64,000 nucleotides of DNA, taken from assembly GCA_903885795.1 (NCBI GenBank), contig CAISJV010000017.1, positions 124,001-188,000 of the forward strand, read 5' to 3'. This DNA is from an uncultured delta proteobacterium (GTDB taxonomy: Bacteria; Desulfobacterota; Syntrophia; Syntrophales; UBA8958). The translations under genes and the position numbers were made by a program. The notes beneath the pieces are model-generated. The model saw only the letters and a program-made list of their open reading frames with translations. It did no database searches and was not told the origin of the DNA. Shown here one piece after another: positions 8,605 to 16,693 of this stretch (position 1 is the stretch's first letter; each line of letters begins with the position of its first letter).

Positions 8605-9705
8605 CTATTTGGTAAAAATACCCGTAATGTCGTTGATCATCTTAATGTTCAGTCTGTCGATATCCATCATTATGACAAAGATCATTAACATAACGAGGAG
8701 AATAAATCCAATCTGTTGAGCCCTTTCCCTTGTCTTCATGCTGACTGCCTTCCCCCGGACCGCTTCAATCAGATAAAACATCAGATGACCGCCGTCTAAA
8801 ACCGGGATGGGCAACAAATTAAGAACGGCAAGGTTTATACTGAGGAGGGCCATGAACAATACAAAGGGTACAATCCCCTCCTTGACCTGGGCTCCGGCCA
8901 TCTGGGCGATGAGAATAGGTCCCCCCAGCGTGCGGGGGGAGAGGACTCCCTCCATGATCTTGACGATACTGATGAGGGTTAACTTGGTTATGAACCACGT
9001 CTGCTTGATACTGGTCCAGGAAGCCTCGACAGGATTCATGCGTTCGATCACTGTATCATTGGTCGGGCTGATACCGATTTTGAAAGAGATCTTTTCCTCG
9101 CCAAAGATATTTTTACCCTTCATCGGCCGGGGAACGACGGTGATCTCCACGGGGGCGCCGGCGCGACTGACGGTAAAAACCAGCGGTTTCCCGTCGCTTG
9201 TGGATATTTTCTCCGCCATCCGATCCCAGCGGCTAACCTTGTCGCCGTCAATGGCCTGCACGACGTCATTAGCCTTCATTCCTGCCTGATAGGCCGAAGA
9301 ACCTTCCTGGACATTACCGATGGCACTCGTGAGCACCGGTACACCGACCATATAGACAATGGCAAAAATCAGGATGGCCAGGATGAAATTGAAGATCGGG
9401 CCCGCCACGACAATTGCGATTCTCTTCCATACCGATTGTTGATTAAAAGATCGCTCTTGTTCTTCCGGCGTCAATTCTTCCCCCTCCCCTTCCCCGAGGA
9501 GTTTCACATATCCACCAAGGGGAATAAGGGAAAGAAGATATTCTGTTTCACCAATTTTTTTACCGATGATTTTCCGTCCGAATCCGAGGGAGAATTTCTG
9601 AACTCCCACATTAAAATATTTTGCCATGAGGAAGTGTCCCAGTTCATGAGCAAAAATAAGAATCCCCAATAGAACGATCACTGATACTATGCTTGTGCCA
9701 ACCAA
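8605..9705 (-). CDS. rseP: site-2 intramembrane zinc metalloprotease RseP
   Basis: Inner-membrane protease that cleaves transmembrane substrates such as anti-sigma factors or signal-peptide remnants. The first membrane helix carries the zinc motif HELGH at about residue 20. A single PDZ domain spans about 110-195, and the second catalytic motif is NLLPIPVLDGGH near 300 with a final C-terminal helix. The start is TTG 9705, inside the end of dxr (19-base overlap), with AAAGGAG eight bases upstream. The dxr-rseP order after uppS-cdsA is the standard bacterial arrangement. Confidence 0.94.
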   Translation of the reverse strand: MVGTSIVSVIVLLGILIFAHELGHFLMAKYFNVGVQKFSLGFGRKIIGKKIGETEYLLSLIPLGGYVKLLGEGEGEELTPEEQERSFNQQSVWKRIAIVVAGPIFNFILAILIFAIVYMVGVPVLTSAIGNVQEGSSAYQAGMKANDVVQAIDGDKVSRWDRMAEKISTSDGKPLVFTVSRAGAPVEITVVPRPMKGKNIFGEEKISFKIGISPTNDTVIERMNPVEASWTSIKQTWFITKLTLISIVKIMEGVLSPRTLGGPILIAQMAGAQVKEGIVPFVLFMALLSINLAVLNLLPIPVLDGGHLMFYLIEAVRGKAVSMKTRERAQQIGFILLVMLMIFVIMMDIDRLNIKMINDITGIFTK

Positions 9706-10865
9706 TCTCTTTTCTCCTTTATGCTCTTCGTTGCCCCCAGCCTGGCTTCACGGTCGGCATTGATAATATCCGCCAATACCGGTGAAATTACAGCATGGTG
9801 GGCATTCATGACATACTTTATCACCCCGGCGATGTCGGTAAACCGGATTTCTTCATCCAAAAATGCCTGCACGGCGATTTCATTTGCCCCATTGAGGACG
9901 GCCGGCATGGTTCCGCCCGTCTTTACGGCGCTACAGGCAAGGGGTAAACAAGGGAACTTTTCCCCATCGGGGGGATGAAACTCCAAAGACATTGTTTTAC
10001 GAAAGTCCATAAACGGCCCCACCCTGGGGAGCCTCTCGGGCCATGACAGGGCGTAGGCAATAGGAATGCGCATATCGGGCCTTCCCAACTGGGCGATAAC
10101 CGATCCGTCACAATATTCGACGAAAGAATGTATGATGCTCTGCGGGTGTACAACCACTTCGATTTGACCCACGGGCACATCGAAAAGCCAGCATGCCTCG
10201 ATGATTTCCAGCCCTTTGTTCATCATGCTCGCCGAATCGATGGTGATCTTCCTTCCCATTTCCCAGTTTGGATGCTTGAGGGCCTGGGCAGGTTTTACAT
10301 CACGAAGGGCGTCCTTTGACCAGGTGTAAAATGGTCCGCCCGAGGCGGTCAGAATGATTCTCCTCAGAGCCTCGCGCCGCTGCCCCTGGAGACATTGAAA
10401 AATCGCGCTGTGCTCACTATCCACCGGCAGGATCATGACGCCTTGTCTGTCGGCCGCGGCCATGACTAACGCCCCGGCCATGACAAGGGTTTCCTTGTTG
10501 GCCAGGGCAATATTCTTTCCAGCATCAATAGCCGCCAAAGTGGGAATCAGACCTGCTGCTCCCACCATGGCCGAGAGGACCATGTCTGTTTCCAGAAGGG
10601 ATGCTACCTCGCAATAACCTTGGGGACCATGAACTATCGCCGTCCCGGTTTCTGATCCCGAAATTTCCTTTAATCTCTGTGCGTGTTCTTCATCATAAAC
10701 GGCAACCAGCCGGGGCCGGAACATATCGATCTGTTTCTTTAAAAGCTGAATATTTCTGCCCGCTCCGAGGGCCGTCACAGTGAATCTTCCCGAATGGGAA
10801 GCAATGACGTCCAGGGCCTGTACGCCGATGGAGCCTGTCGATCCTAATATTGCAATATTCTTCAT
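9687..10865 (-). CDS. dxr: 1-deoxy-D-xylulose 5-phosphate reductoisomerase
   Basis: First committed MEP-pathway step: NADPH-dependent rearrangement and reduction of DXP to MEP. The frame is open to 10919, but the family start is MKNIAILGSTGSIG at 10865 (392 residues). That ATG overlaps the cdsA stop as ATGA. The NADPH-binding GSTGSIG, NKETLVMAG, the metal and substrate segment PVDSEHSAIFQCL, and the IDSASMMNKGLEIIEA region are all present. It overlaps rseP downstream. Confidence 0.95.
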   Translation of the reverse strand: MKNIAILGSTGSIGVQALDVIASHSGRFTVTALGAGRNIQLLKKQIDMFRPRLVAVYDEEHAQRLKEISGSETGTAIVHGPQGYCEVASLLETDMVLSAMVGAAGLIPTLAAIDAGKNIALANKETLVMAGALVMAAADRQGVMILPVDSEHSAIFQCLQGQRREALRRIILTASGGPFYTWSKDALRDVKPAQALKHPNWEMGRKITIDSASMMNKGLEIIEACWLFDVPVGQIEVVVHPQSIIHSFVEYCDGSVIAQLGRPDMRIPIAYALSWPERLPRVGPFMDFRKTMSLEFHPPDGEKFPCLPLACSAVKTGGTMPAVLNGANEIAVQAFLDEEIRFTDIAGVIKYVMNAHHAVISPVLADIINADREARLGATKSIKEKRDWLAQA

Positions 10866-11668
10866 GAAATAAAATAATACCGGTAGTAATAAACGAAAGG
10901 GGCGATAAAAAGAAGACAATCCAGCCGGTCCAGGATACCTCCATGACCAGGCAGTATGGTCCCTGAATCTTTCACGCTGGCAGTTCGCTTTAAAACCGAC
11001 TCACACAAATCACCAAGCTGGCCGAGAGTACTGCCTACTATTCCCAGGGTGAGTGCATGCCAATAAAAGAGTTTGGGAAAGAAAAACCAGCTAAAAACCA
11101 GACAAGCCATGGCGCTGCCGATGATCAGTCCCATGGTTCCTTCAACGGTTTTACCGGCGCTTACCAGGGGAATAAGTTTATGTCGACCCCAGGTCCGTCC
11201 GACGTAATATGCGGCAACATCACCAGAAAAAGCCAGAACAATGACAAAAAAAATCCACAAGGCCCCCTGATCATCCCTGCGGAGCCAGATGAAATAGGAG
11301 AGTAGCAGGGGTACATAGAGGACTCCGAAGAGGATTTTCATCACCGGCAGCAGATCGTAGTGTTCCTGCCTGATTCTTAGGAGATATAAAATGAATACGG
11401 CAAGCGTGGAAAAGGCAATAACGCAGAGAAGCAGCTCCTGGGAACCCCAATAGAATACCATCGGGATCAGCAGGGCAATCATGAGTGTTTGCACCTTTTC
11501 CGGTTGCAGCGCCGGGACAAAAACCATTGTATTGTATTCATGAATCCCCAAGAGGATTGCCGCCAGGATAAGGGCAAAAAAAAGCCACGAGGGGCCCCAG
11601 GCAATTATGGAAAAGAGAACGGGGACGGCAATTATGGCTGTCAACCAGCGTTTGACATGGGTATTCAA
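10862..11668 (-). CDS. cdsA: phosphatidate cytidylyltransferase
   Basis: Integral membrane enzyme forming CDP-diacylglycerol from phosphatidic acid and CTP, the precursor used by PssA. The 268-residue protein has about seven hydrophobic segments. The C-terminal family signature is seen as SVLKRTASVKDSGTILPGHG followed by GILDRLD. The start is TTG 11668, overlapping the uppS stop as TTGA, with GGGAG eight bases upstream. The stop overlaps the dxr start, so uppS-cdsA-dxr-rseP are one tightly coupled operon. Confidence 0.95.
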   Translation of the reverse strand: MNTHVKRWLTAIIAVPVLFSIIAWGPSWLFFALILAAILLGIHEYNTMVFVPALQPEKVQTLMIALLIPMVFYWGSQELLLCVIAFSTLAVFILYLLRIRQEHYDLLPVMKILFGVLYVPLLLSYFIWLRRDDQGALWIFFVIVLAFSGDVAAYYVGRTWGRHKLIPLVSAGKTVEGTMGLIIGSAMACLVFSWFFFPKLFYWHALTLGIVGSTLGQLGDLCESVLKRTASVKDSGTILPGHGGILDRLDCLLFIAPFVYYYRYYFIS

Positions 11669-12414
11669 TAGATCTTCTCCCTCCGCAACTGGTCACTGGT
11701 CAAACCGTATCTTCTCTCCCGTTGCTGATAATCGGCGATAGCGGAAAATAAATCCGTCTTGCTGAAATCGGGCCAGAGAACGTCGGTGAAGTAAAATTCC
11801 GTGTAGGCCGATTGCCAGAGCAGGAAATTGGAAATACGGTATTCGCCGCTCGTCCTGATGAGCAGATCGGGGTCGGGCATTTCGGCGGTATAGAGATAGC
11901 TTGCAAAGCTTTCTTTCGAGATTGAGGTGGGATCGATACGTCCATCCTGAGCATCTTTTAGAATACGACGGACGGCCTGCAGGATTTCATCCTGCCCCCC
12001 GTAACTCAAAGCAAGATTGAGAACCATATCGCGGTTCTTCGCCGTTCTATCCATTGTTTCCAGAAGCAGATCTCTCACGGGTTCCTGAAGGGCGGCTATA
12101 TCGCCGATGGTTGTGAGCCGGATGCCGTTCTGGAGCATTTCATCCAGTTCTGAGCGGAGATATTCCCGCAGTATCTTCATCAAAGCCTTGATCTCCTGAT
12201 CCGGCCTTGACCAGTTCTCAACGGAAAAGGCATAGAGGGTCAGGTACTTTATCCCGATCTCCCGGCACAGCCTGACGGTTCTCTGTACCGCCTCCACACC
12301 CTTCTGATGCCCCATGATTCTTCCCAGGGTATGATTGCGCGCCCAGCGACCGTTACCATCCATGATGATGGCAATATGTTGAGGAAGTTTTTGAAGATCA
12401 ATGTCTATCGTCAT
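11665..12414 (-). CDS. uppS: undecaprenyl diphosphate synthase (cis-prenyltransferase)
   Basis: Condenses isopentenyl diphosphates onto farnesyl diphosphate to make the C55 lipid carrier for peptidoglycan. The catalytic aspartate is Asp19 in IAIIMDGNGRWA. The substrate-binding DLLIRTSGE(Y)RISNFLLWQ and the C-terminal TEFYFTDVLWPDF are present. At 249 residues it is full length. It is the first gene of the uppS-cdsA-dxr-rseP operon. It starts only about 31 bases after the T-tract of an intrinsic terminator, leaving little room for a separate promoter. Confidence 0.96.
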   Translation of the reverse strand: MTIDIDLQKLPQHIAIIMDGNGRWARNHTLGRIMGHQKGVEAVQRTVRLCREIGIKYLTLYAFSVENWSRPDQEIKALMKILREYLRSELDEMLQNGIRLTTIGDIAALQEPVRDLLLETMDRTAKNRDMVLNLALSYGGQDEILQAVRRILKDAQDGRIDPTSISKESFASYLYTAEMPDPDLLIRTSGEYRISNFLLWQSAYTEFYFTDVLWPDFSKTDLFSAIADYQQRERRYGLTSDQLRREKIY

Positions 12415-12445
12415 CTGACTCTCGACAGTCTCAGCTGGACCCTGG

Positions 12446-12473
12446 AAAAAAAAGGGGAGTTTCGCAACTCCCC
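12446..12473 (-). terminator. intrinsic terminator after frr
   Basis: Read on the minus strand, GGGGAGTT and AACTCCCC form a perfect 8-bp stem closed by a GCGA (GNRA) tetraloop and followed by eight T. It should end the rpsB-tsf-pyrH-frr transcript 30 bases after frr. It stands directly before uppS. Confidence 0.9.
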
Positions 12474-12502
12474 ACTACTTGCTCTTACACCATGAATAAG
12501 GG

Positions 12503-13060
12503 CTATATTTCCATAATTTCCTTTTCCTTGGCCGCAAGCACAACGTCCGCCTTTTCTATGTATTTATCTGTTCTTTTCTGAACGTCATCTTGGGCGGTAA
12601 ACATCTCATCCTCAGATATCTTGTTATCCTTCTTCATGGTTTTGAACTGTTCATTGGCATCCCGGCGGGCATTCCTGATCTTAACCTTGCCTTCCTCGGC
12701 CATCTTCTTCACTACCTTGACTAGGTCCTTCCTTCTCTCTTCCGTAAGGGGCGGGATTGATAAGCGAATGAGCTTCCCATCGTTGGAGGGCGTCAATCCC
12801 AGCTCCGATTTCTGAATTGCCTTTTCGATGGCGCCGATGACACCGGTGTCCCAGGGAGAAATTACAATCAACCGGCTTTCGGGAACGGACAGACTGGCTA
12901 CCTGATTCAGGGGCGTCGGGACCCCGTAATAATCAACCTTGATGCCGTCCAGAAGGGCAAGAGACGCCCGTCCCGTCCTGACTTTACTGAAGGCCTTTTC
13001 AAGAGATCCCAGAATCTTTTCCACATTATCTTTCAGTTCTTCGTAAATAGCTTCCTTCAT
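12503..13060 (-). CDS. frr: ribosome recycling factor
   Basis: Splits post-termination ribosomes together with EF-G. The start MKEAIYEELKDNVEKI at 13060 gives 185 residues, the normal length, and has GGAGGG eight bases upstream, embedded in the pyrH stop region. A start at 13087 would overlap pyrH. Family landmarks are VRTGRASLALLDGIKVDYYG, SLSVPE, SPWD and LTEERRKDLVK. It is the last gene of the rpsB operon and is followed by a strong intrinsic terminator. Confidence 0.96.
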   Translation of the reverse strand: MKEAIYEELKDNVEKILGSLEKAFSKVRTGRASLALLDGIKVDYYGVPTPLNQVASLSVPESRLIVISPWDTGVIGAIEKAIQKSELGLTPSNDGKLIRLSIPPLTEERRKDLVKVVKKMAEEGKVKIRNARRDANEQFKTMKKDNKISEDEMFTAQDDVQKRTDKYIEKADVVLAAKEKEIMEI

Positions 13061-13064
13061 GGAT

Positions 13065-13781
13065 CTAACCCTCCACAACCGTTCCAATATTCTCGCCGCA
13101 AATTACGGCCTTGATATTACCTGTTTTTTTTAGATTAAAGACAACAATCGGCAGTCCGTTTTCACGGCACAGAGATATGGCTGTTGCATCCATTACTTTA
13201 AGATTCTTCGCCAATACCTCGTTATAGCTGATTGTTTTGAACATGATAGCGTCCGGATTGCCCACAGGGTCACTATCATACACGCCATCTACTTTGGTCG
13301 CCTTCATGATTACTTCCGCCCTGATTTCCACGGCCCGCAGCGAGGCTGCCGTATCGGTCGTGAAAAAGGGGTTACCTGTTCCCCCGGCAAAAATAACTAC
13401 CCGTCCTTTTTCCAGATGTCGAATCGCCCGGCGCTGGATATAGGGCTCGGCAATCTCCTGAACCCCCAGGGCTGACTGAACCCGCGTCTGGACGCCGATA
13501 TGCTCAAGGGCGTGCTGCAAGGCCAGACAATTGATCAGGGTAGCCAGCATGCCCGTATAGTCGGCCGCTGACCTCTCCATTCCCCGTTTGGCTGCTTCGG
13601 CGCCCCGCCAGATATTGCCCCCACCGACAACGAGTCCCAACTGCACGCCAAGATCAATCACCTCTTTGATTTCCTTGGCAATTACATTAACAGTGTCGAA
13701 GTCGATTCCAAATGATCGTTCCCCCTCGAGGGCTTCCCCGCTGAGCTTCAACAGCACCCTTTGATAGGCTGCCTTTTCCAT
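13065..13781 (-). CDS. pyrH: uridylate kinase
   Basis: Phosphorylates UMP to UDP; a bacterial hexameric amino-acid-kinase-fold enzyme. The 238-residue product has the N-terminal LLKLSGEAL, the [10 protein letters not shown] phosphate-binding loop, a central [13 protein letters not shown] segment and [16 protein letters not shown]. The ATG overlaps the tsf stop by one base (TGATG). Its last codons carry the Shine-Dalgarno sequence of frr. The order rpsB-tsf-pyrH-frr is one of the most conserved bacterial operons. Confidence 0.97.
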   Translation of the reverse strand: MEKAAYQRVLLKLSGEALEGERSFGIDFDTVNVIAKEIKEVIDLGVQLGLVVGGGNIWRGAEAAKRGMERSAADYTGMLATLINCLALQHALEHIGVQTRVQSALGVQEIAEPYIQRRAIRHLEKGRVVIFAGGTGNPFFTTDTAASLRAVEIRAEVIMKATKVDGVYDSDPVGNPDAIMFKTISYNEVLAKNLKVMDATAISLCRENGLPIVVFNLKKTGNIKAVICGENIGTVVEG

Positions 13782-14386
13782 CAGGATTTTATCTCTTCTC
13801 CCAACTGAAATCTGGCAAAGCGTCTTACCAATATATTTTCACCGGTTTTGGCGATCATTTCATTGACCAGTGTTTCTACTGTGATATCGGTGTTCTTGAT
13901 AAATTTTTGCTGGAGAAGACAAACCTCTTCATAGTATTTTCTCAGCTTGCCATCAATTATCTTGTCCCAGATCTTCTCGGGTTTCTTCTCGGTCAGGAGC
14001 TGGCTTTTGTAGATTTCCTTTTCCCGCTCCAGGGCGCCTGCCGGTATCTCTTCCGGCCGCACATAAATGGGATTGGAGGCAGCGACATGCATGGCCAGGT
14101 CTTTGGCCAATACCTGAAAGGCCTCGGTCTTGGCGACAAAATCTGTTTCGCAGTTTAACTCTACAAGGACGCCGATCTTTCCACCCATGTGGACATAGAA
14201 GGCAATGGTTCCATCTTTCGCGGCCTTAGACGATCGTTTCGTCGCTGCCGACATCCCCTTCTTTCTCAAATAATCGACGGCCTTTTCAAAATCTCCATCT
14301 GACGCCGCCAGTGCTTCTTTGCAATCCATCATTCCGGCATTGGTTTTGATCCTGAGTTCTTTGACCATATCAACAGTAATATTCAA
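13781..14386 (-). CDS. tsf: elongation factor Ts (short form)
   Basis: Nucleotide exchange factor for EF-Tu. The N-terminal UBA-like domain reads [19 protein letters not shown]. The core contains the EF-Tu-contacting TDFVA motif within [15 protein letters not shown]. At 201 residues it is the short form, with a single core subdomain, as in Thermus, against about 280 residues in E. coli. It starts 31 bases after the rpsB stop. Confidence 0.95.
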   Translation of the reverse strand: MNITVDMVKELRIKTNAGMMDCKEALAASDGDFEKAVDYLRKKGMSAATKRSSKAAKDGTIAFYVHMGGKIGVLVELNCETDFVAKTEAFQVLAKDLAMHVAASNPIYVRPEEIPAGALEREKEIYKSQLLTEKKPEKIWDKIIDGKLRKYYEEVCLLQQKFIKNTDITVETLVNEMIAKTGENILVRRFARFQLGEEIKS

Positions 14387-14417
14387 AGTGTTACCTCCTG
14401 GTTGTGTTTCGATTTAT

Positions 14418-15254
14418 CTATGAGGCCCGCTCTTCTTCGTCGGCTTGCTCAACGGCGCCCATATTATTTTTTGTTTCAATGCTCTCCGGAACGTCGTTTT
14501 CTTCCTTCTCTTCAATCGCTACCTCCCGGGGCGCATCTTCTTTGTCGCTTTCAGCCTGGATGCGCTCTTCAAACTTCTTTTTACCCTCGAGCACGGCATC
14601 GGCGATCTTTGAGGAAAATAGCTTGATGGCCCGAATGGCGTCATCGTTTCCGGGGATTATGTAATCGACATCGTCGGGATTGCAGTTGGTATCAACCATG
14701 GCCACAATGGGAATCCCCAACTTTCTTGCTTCCTGGATCGTGATGATTTCCCGCTTGGGATCTACAACGAACAGACCGCCCGGCTTCCCCTTCATTTTGC
14801 GAATACCGCCCAGGATCTTATCCATTTTGACTTTTTCTTTCTGCATGGAAAGGATTTCTTTCTTCGGGAAGGCACGGATTGTGTCATCGATGATCATTTT
14901 ATCAAGGGTGTTTAGTCTATCGATACTCTTTTTGATGGTTGTGAAATTGGTCAGCATTCCCCCCAGCCAGCGCTGATTCACATAGGGCATCTCACATCTG
15001 GAAGCCTCTTCCCGGATTGATTCCTGGGATTGTTTCTTCGTTCCCACGAACAGTAACTCGCCACCGTTCGCAACCATGTCCACAACAAATTCGTAGGCCT
15101 TGTGAAAGAGAACCACGGTCTGCTGAAGATCAATGATATAGATCCCGTTCCTGGCCCCGAAGATGTATGTTTTCATTTTAGGGTTCCACTTATTGGTTTG
15201 GTGACCAAAATGGACCCCTGCCTCAAGCAGTAACTTCATGGAAATGTGCGCCAT
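14418..15254 (-). CDS. rpsB: 30S ribosomal protein S2 (uS2)
   Basis: Small-subunit protein binding between head and body of the 30S subunit. Family landmarks are [46 protein letters not shown] and [10 protein letters not shown]. At 278 residues it is longer than the usual 230-260 because of a low-complexity acidic tail after about residue 225. It is the first gene of the operon rpsB-tsf-pyrH-frr. The 159-base leader region holds a weak promoter candidate and a small hairpin. Confidence 0.97.
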   Translation of the reverse strand: MAHISMKLLLEAGVHFGHQTNKWNPKMKTYIFGARNGIYIIDLQQTVVLFHKAYEFVVDMVANGGELLFVGTKKQSQESIREEASRCEMPYVNQRWLGGMLTNFTTIKKSIDRLNTLDKMIIDDTIRAFPKKEILSMQKEKVKMDKILGGIRKMKGKPGGLFVVDPKREIITIQEARKLGIPIVAMVDTNCNPDDVDYIIPGNDDAIRAIKLFSSKIADAVLEGKKKFEERIQAESDKEDAPREVAIEEKEENDVPESIETKNNMGAVEQADEEERAS

Positions 15255-15366
15255 ATTTAAAACTCCTTATGCTGTGTTTTTTCCGCCACTCCCTTCCATC
15301 AGACATCGAACATCCCATCTTCGAGATGCAACACGTGCCCATCCGGGAATGTGTGAAATTCGCGGA

Positions 15367-15395
15367 GATCTAGCACAATGCCAACGAATACGCAA
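15367..15395 (-). promoter_or_regulatory. candidate promoter of the rpsB operon
   Basis: On the minus strand, TTGCGT and TAGATC are separated by 17 bases, and TGC precedes the -10 as an extended element. The predicted start lies about 105 bases before rpsB, leaving a leader with a CATCT-CGA-AGATG hairpin that could bind S2 for autoregulation. Match to the consensus is weak (about half the -35 positions). Confidence 0.35.
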
Positions 15396-15413
15396 GTCTA
15401 ATTTAATGGGATA

Positions 15414-16607
15414 TCATGTGTGGTAGTGGGCGTTGATCTTGATATACTCAAACCCCAGATCGGAGGTGAAGATTCGCCAGTCTTTCGTCCCCATCCCTGC
15501 CCTGAGGACAATTTTTATCTCTTCTTGCTCCATAATCGTCTTCAGAGACGTGGGGCTGCCTTCTATGCCCCTGCCATGCTGAAAAACGGAAACATCCTCG
15601 AAAGATAGCTGGACTTTATCAACGGGCAGGGGAATGCCGATGGCGCCGGCAGCGGCAATGATCCGCCCCCAGTTTGGATCGCCGCCAAAAAAGGCGGTTT
15701 TGACGAGATTGGAGTTGGCTATGGCGTAGGCTATTTTTTTTGCCTCCCCCCGTGTTCTGGCCTCGGTCACTACTATTTCGATGGCCTTCGTCGCCCCCTC
15801 GCCGTCTCTGACCATATCCTTGGCCAGTTTCATGAGAACTTCGCAGACCATGTCCCGAAAAATCCGGAAGGACTGTGATCCGTCCCGAATCATAAGGTTT
15901 CCAGCGCACCCATTGGCAAGGATTATGGCTGTATCGTTGGTGCTCATGCAGCCATCGACGGTAGCGGCGTTGAATGACCTCTCCACGGCAAAACGAAATG
16001 CCTTTCCCAGGGCGACATTGTCGATATCGGCATCCGTCATGGCATAAGCCAACATCGTGGCCATATCCGGCTGGATCATCCCCGCCCCTTTGGCGATGCC
16101 GCAGATGCTGATTTCCCGGTCGGCAATAAACCGTTTTTGATAAGCCATTTTGGGAAAGCGATCCGTCGTCATGATCGCCGCTTCCGCTTCGGAAATGCCA
16201 TCGGGCCGTAACCCCTTTACGACCGCAGGTATATTTTGACGGATCTTTTCCACCGGCAGTCTATGTCCGATAACCCCCGTAGAAGCGACGAGGACAAGAT
16301 CGTCTTTGATCTTCATGTAGGAGGATAGAGACTTGGACATATTGAGGGCGTCTTGGTAGCCTACCGCTCCGGTTGCGGCGTTGGCGTTGCCGCTGTTGGT
16401 CAGAATTGCCTGGGCCCGACCGGATTTGATTCTCTCCATGGAAACCAGCACCGGTGCGGCTTTGAAGGCATTGGTGGTAAAGACCCCTGCGGCCCGGGCA
16501 GGAATCGTGGAGTAGATCAACGACAGATCTCTGGCCCCCGTCTCCTTTATACCGGTGCTGACCCCGCTTGCCAAAAAACCGGGGATGGAAATATTATCGT
16601 TTATCAC
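15414..16607 (-). CDS. argJ: bifunctional glutamate N-acetyltransferase / ornithine acetyltransferase
   Basis: Recycles the acetyl group from N-acetylornithine to glutamate in arginine synthesis; some members also use acetyl-CoA. The 397-residue proenzyme is cut before the threonine of the MATMLAY motif (here PDMATMLAYAMTDADI) to give two subunits, with that threonine as nucleophile. NSGNANAATG and the C-terminal GGDPNWGRI also fit. The start is GTG 16607, with AGAGG about ten bases upstream. It stands alone between secA and rpsB, apart from other arg genes. Whether it is mono- or bifunctional cannot be told. Confidence 0.94.
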   Translation of the reverse strand: MINDNISIPGFLASGVSTGIKETGARDLSLIYSTIPARAAGVFTTNAFKAAPVLVSMERIKSGRAQAILTNSGNANAATGAVGYQDALNMSKSLSSYMKIKDDLVLVASTGVIGHRLPVEKIRQNIPAVVKGLRPDGISEAEAAIMTTDRFPKMAYQKRFIADREISICGIAKGAGMIQPDMATMLAYAMTDADIDNVALGKAFRFAVERSFNAATVDGCMSTNDTAIILANGCAGNLMIRDGSQSFRIFRDMVCEVLMKLAKDMVRDGEGATKAIEIVVTEARTRGEAKKIAYAIANSNLVKTAFFGGDPNWGRIIAAAGAIGIPLPVDKVQLSFEDVSVFQHGRGIEGSPTSLKTIMEQEEIKIVLRAGMGTKDWRIFTSDLGFEYIKINAHYHT

Positions 16608-16650
16608 CTGAGAATATACCTCTTAATATTTGGCTTACTTGATCTCCTTG

Positions 16651-16687
16651 TAAAATCCCCCTGAATCCCCCTTTGTCTAAGGGGGAG
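16651..16687. repeat. palindromic intergenic repeat (AATCCCCCTGAATCCCCC type)
   Basis: The secA-argJ gap contains AATCCCCC twice, followed by TTTGTCTAAGGGGGA, so that the second TCCCCC run can pair with GGGGGA. This is another recurrent intergenic element type in deltaproteobacterial genomes. On the minus strand it could fold into a hairpin after secA. No T-tract follows, so it is not a typical intrinsic terminator. Confidence 0.55.
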
Positions 16688-16693
16688 CTTATC

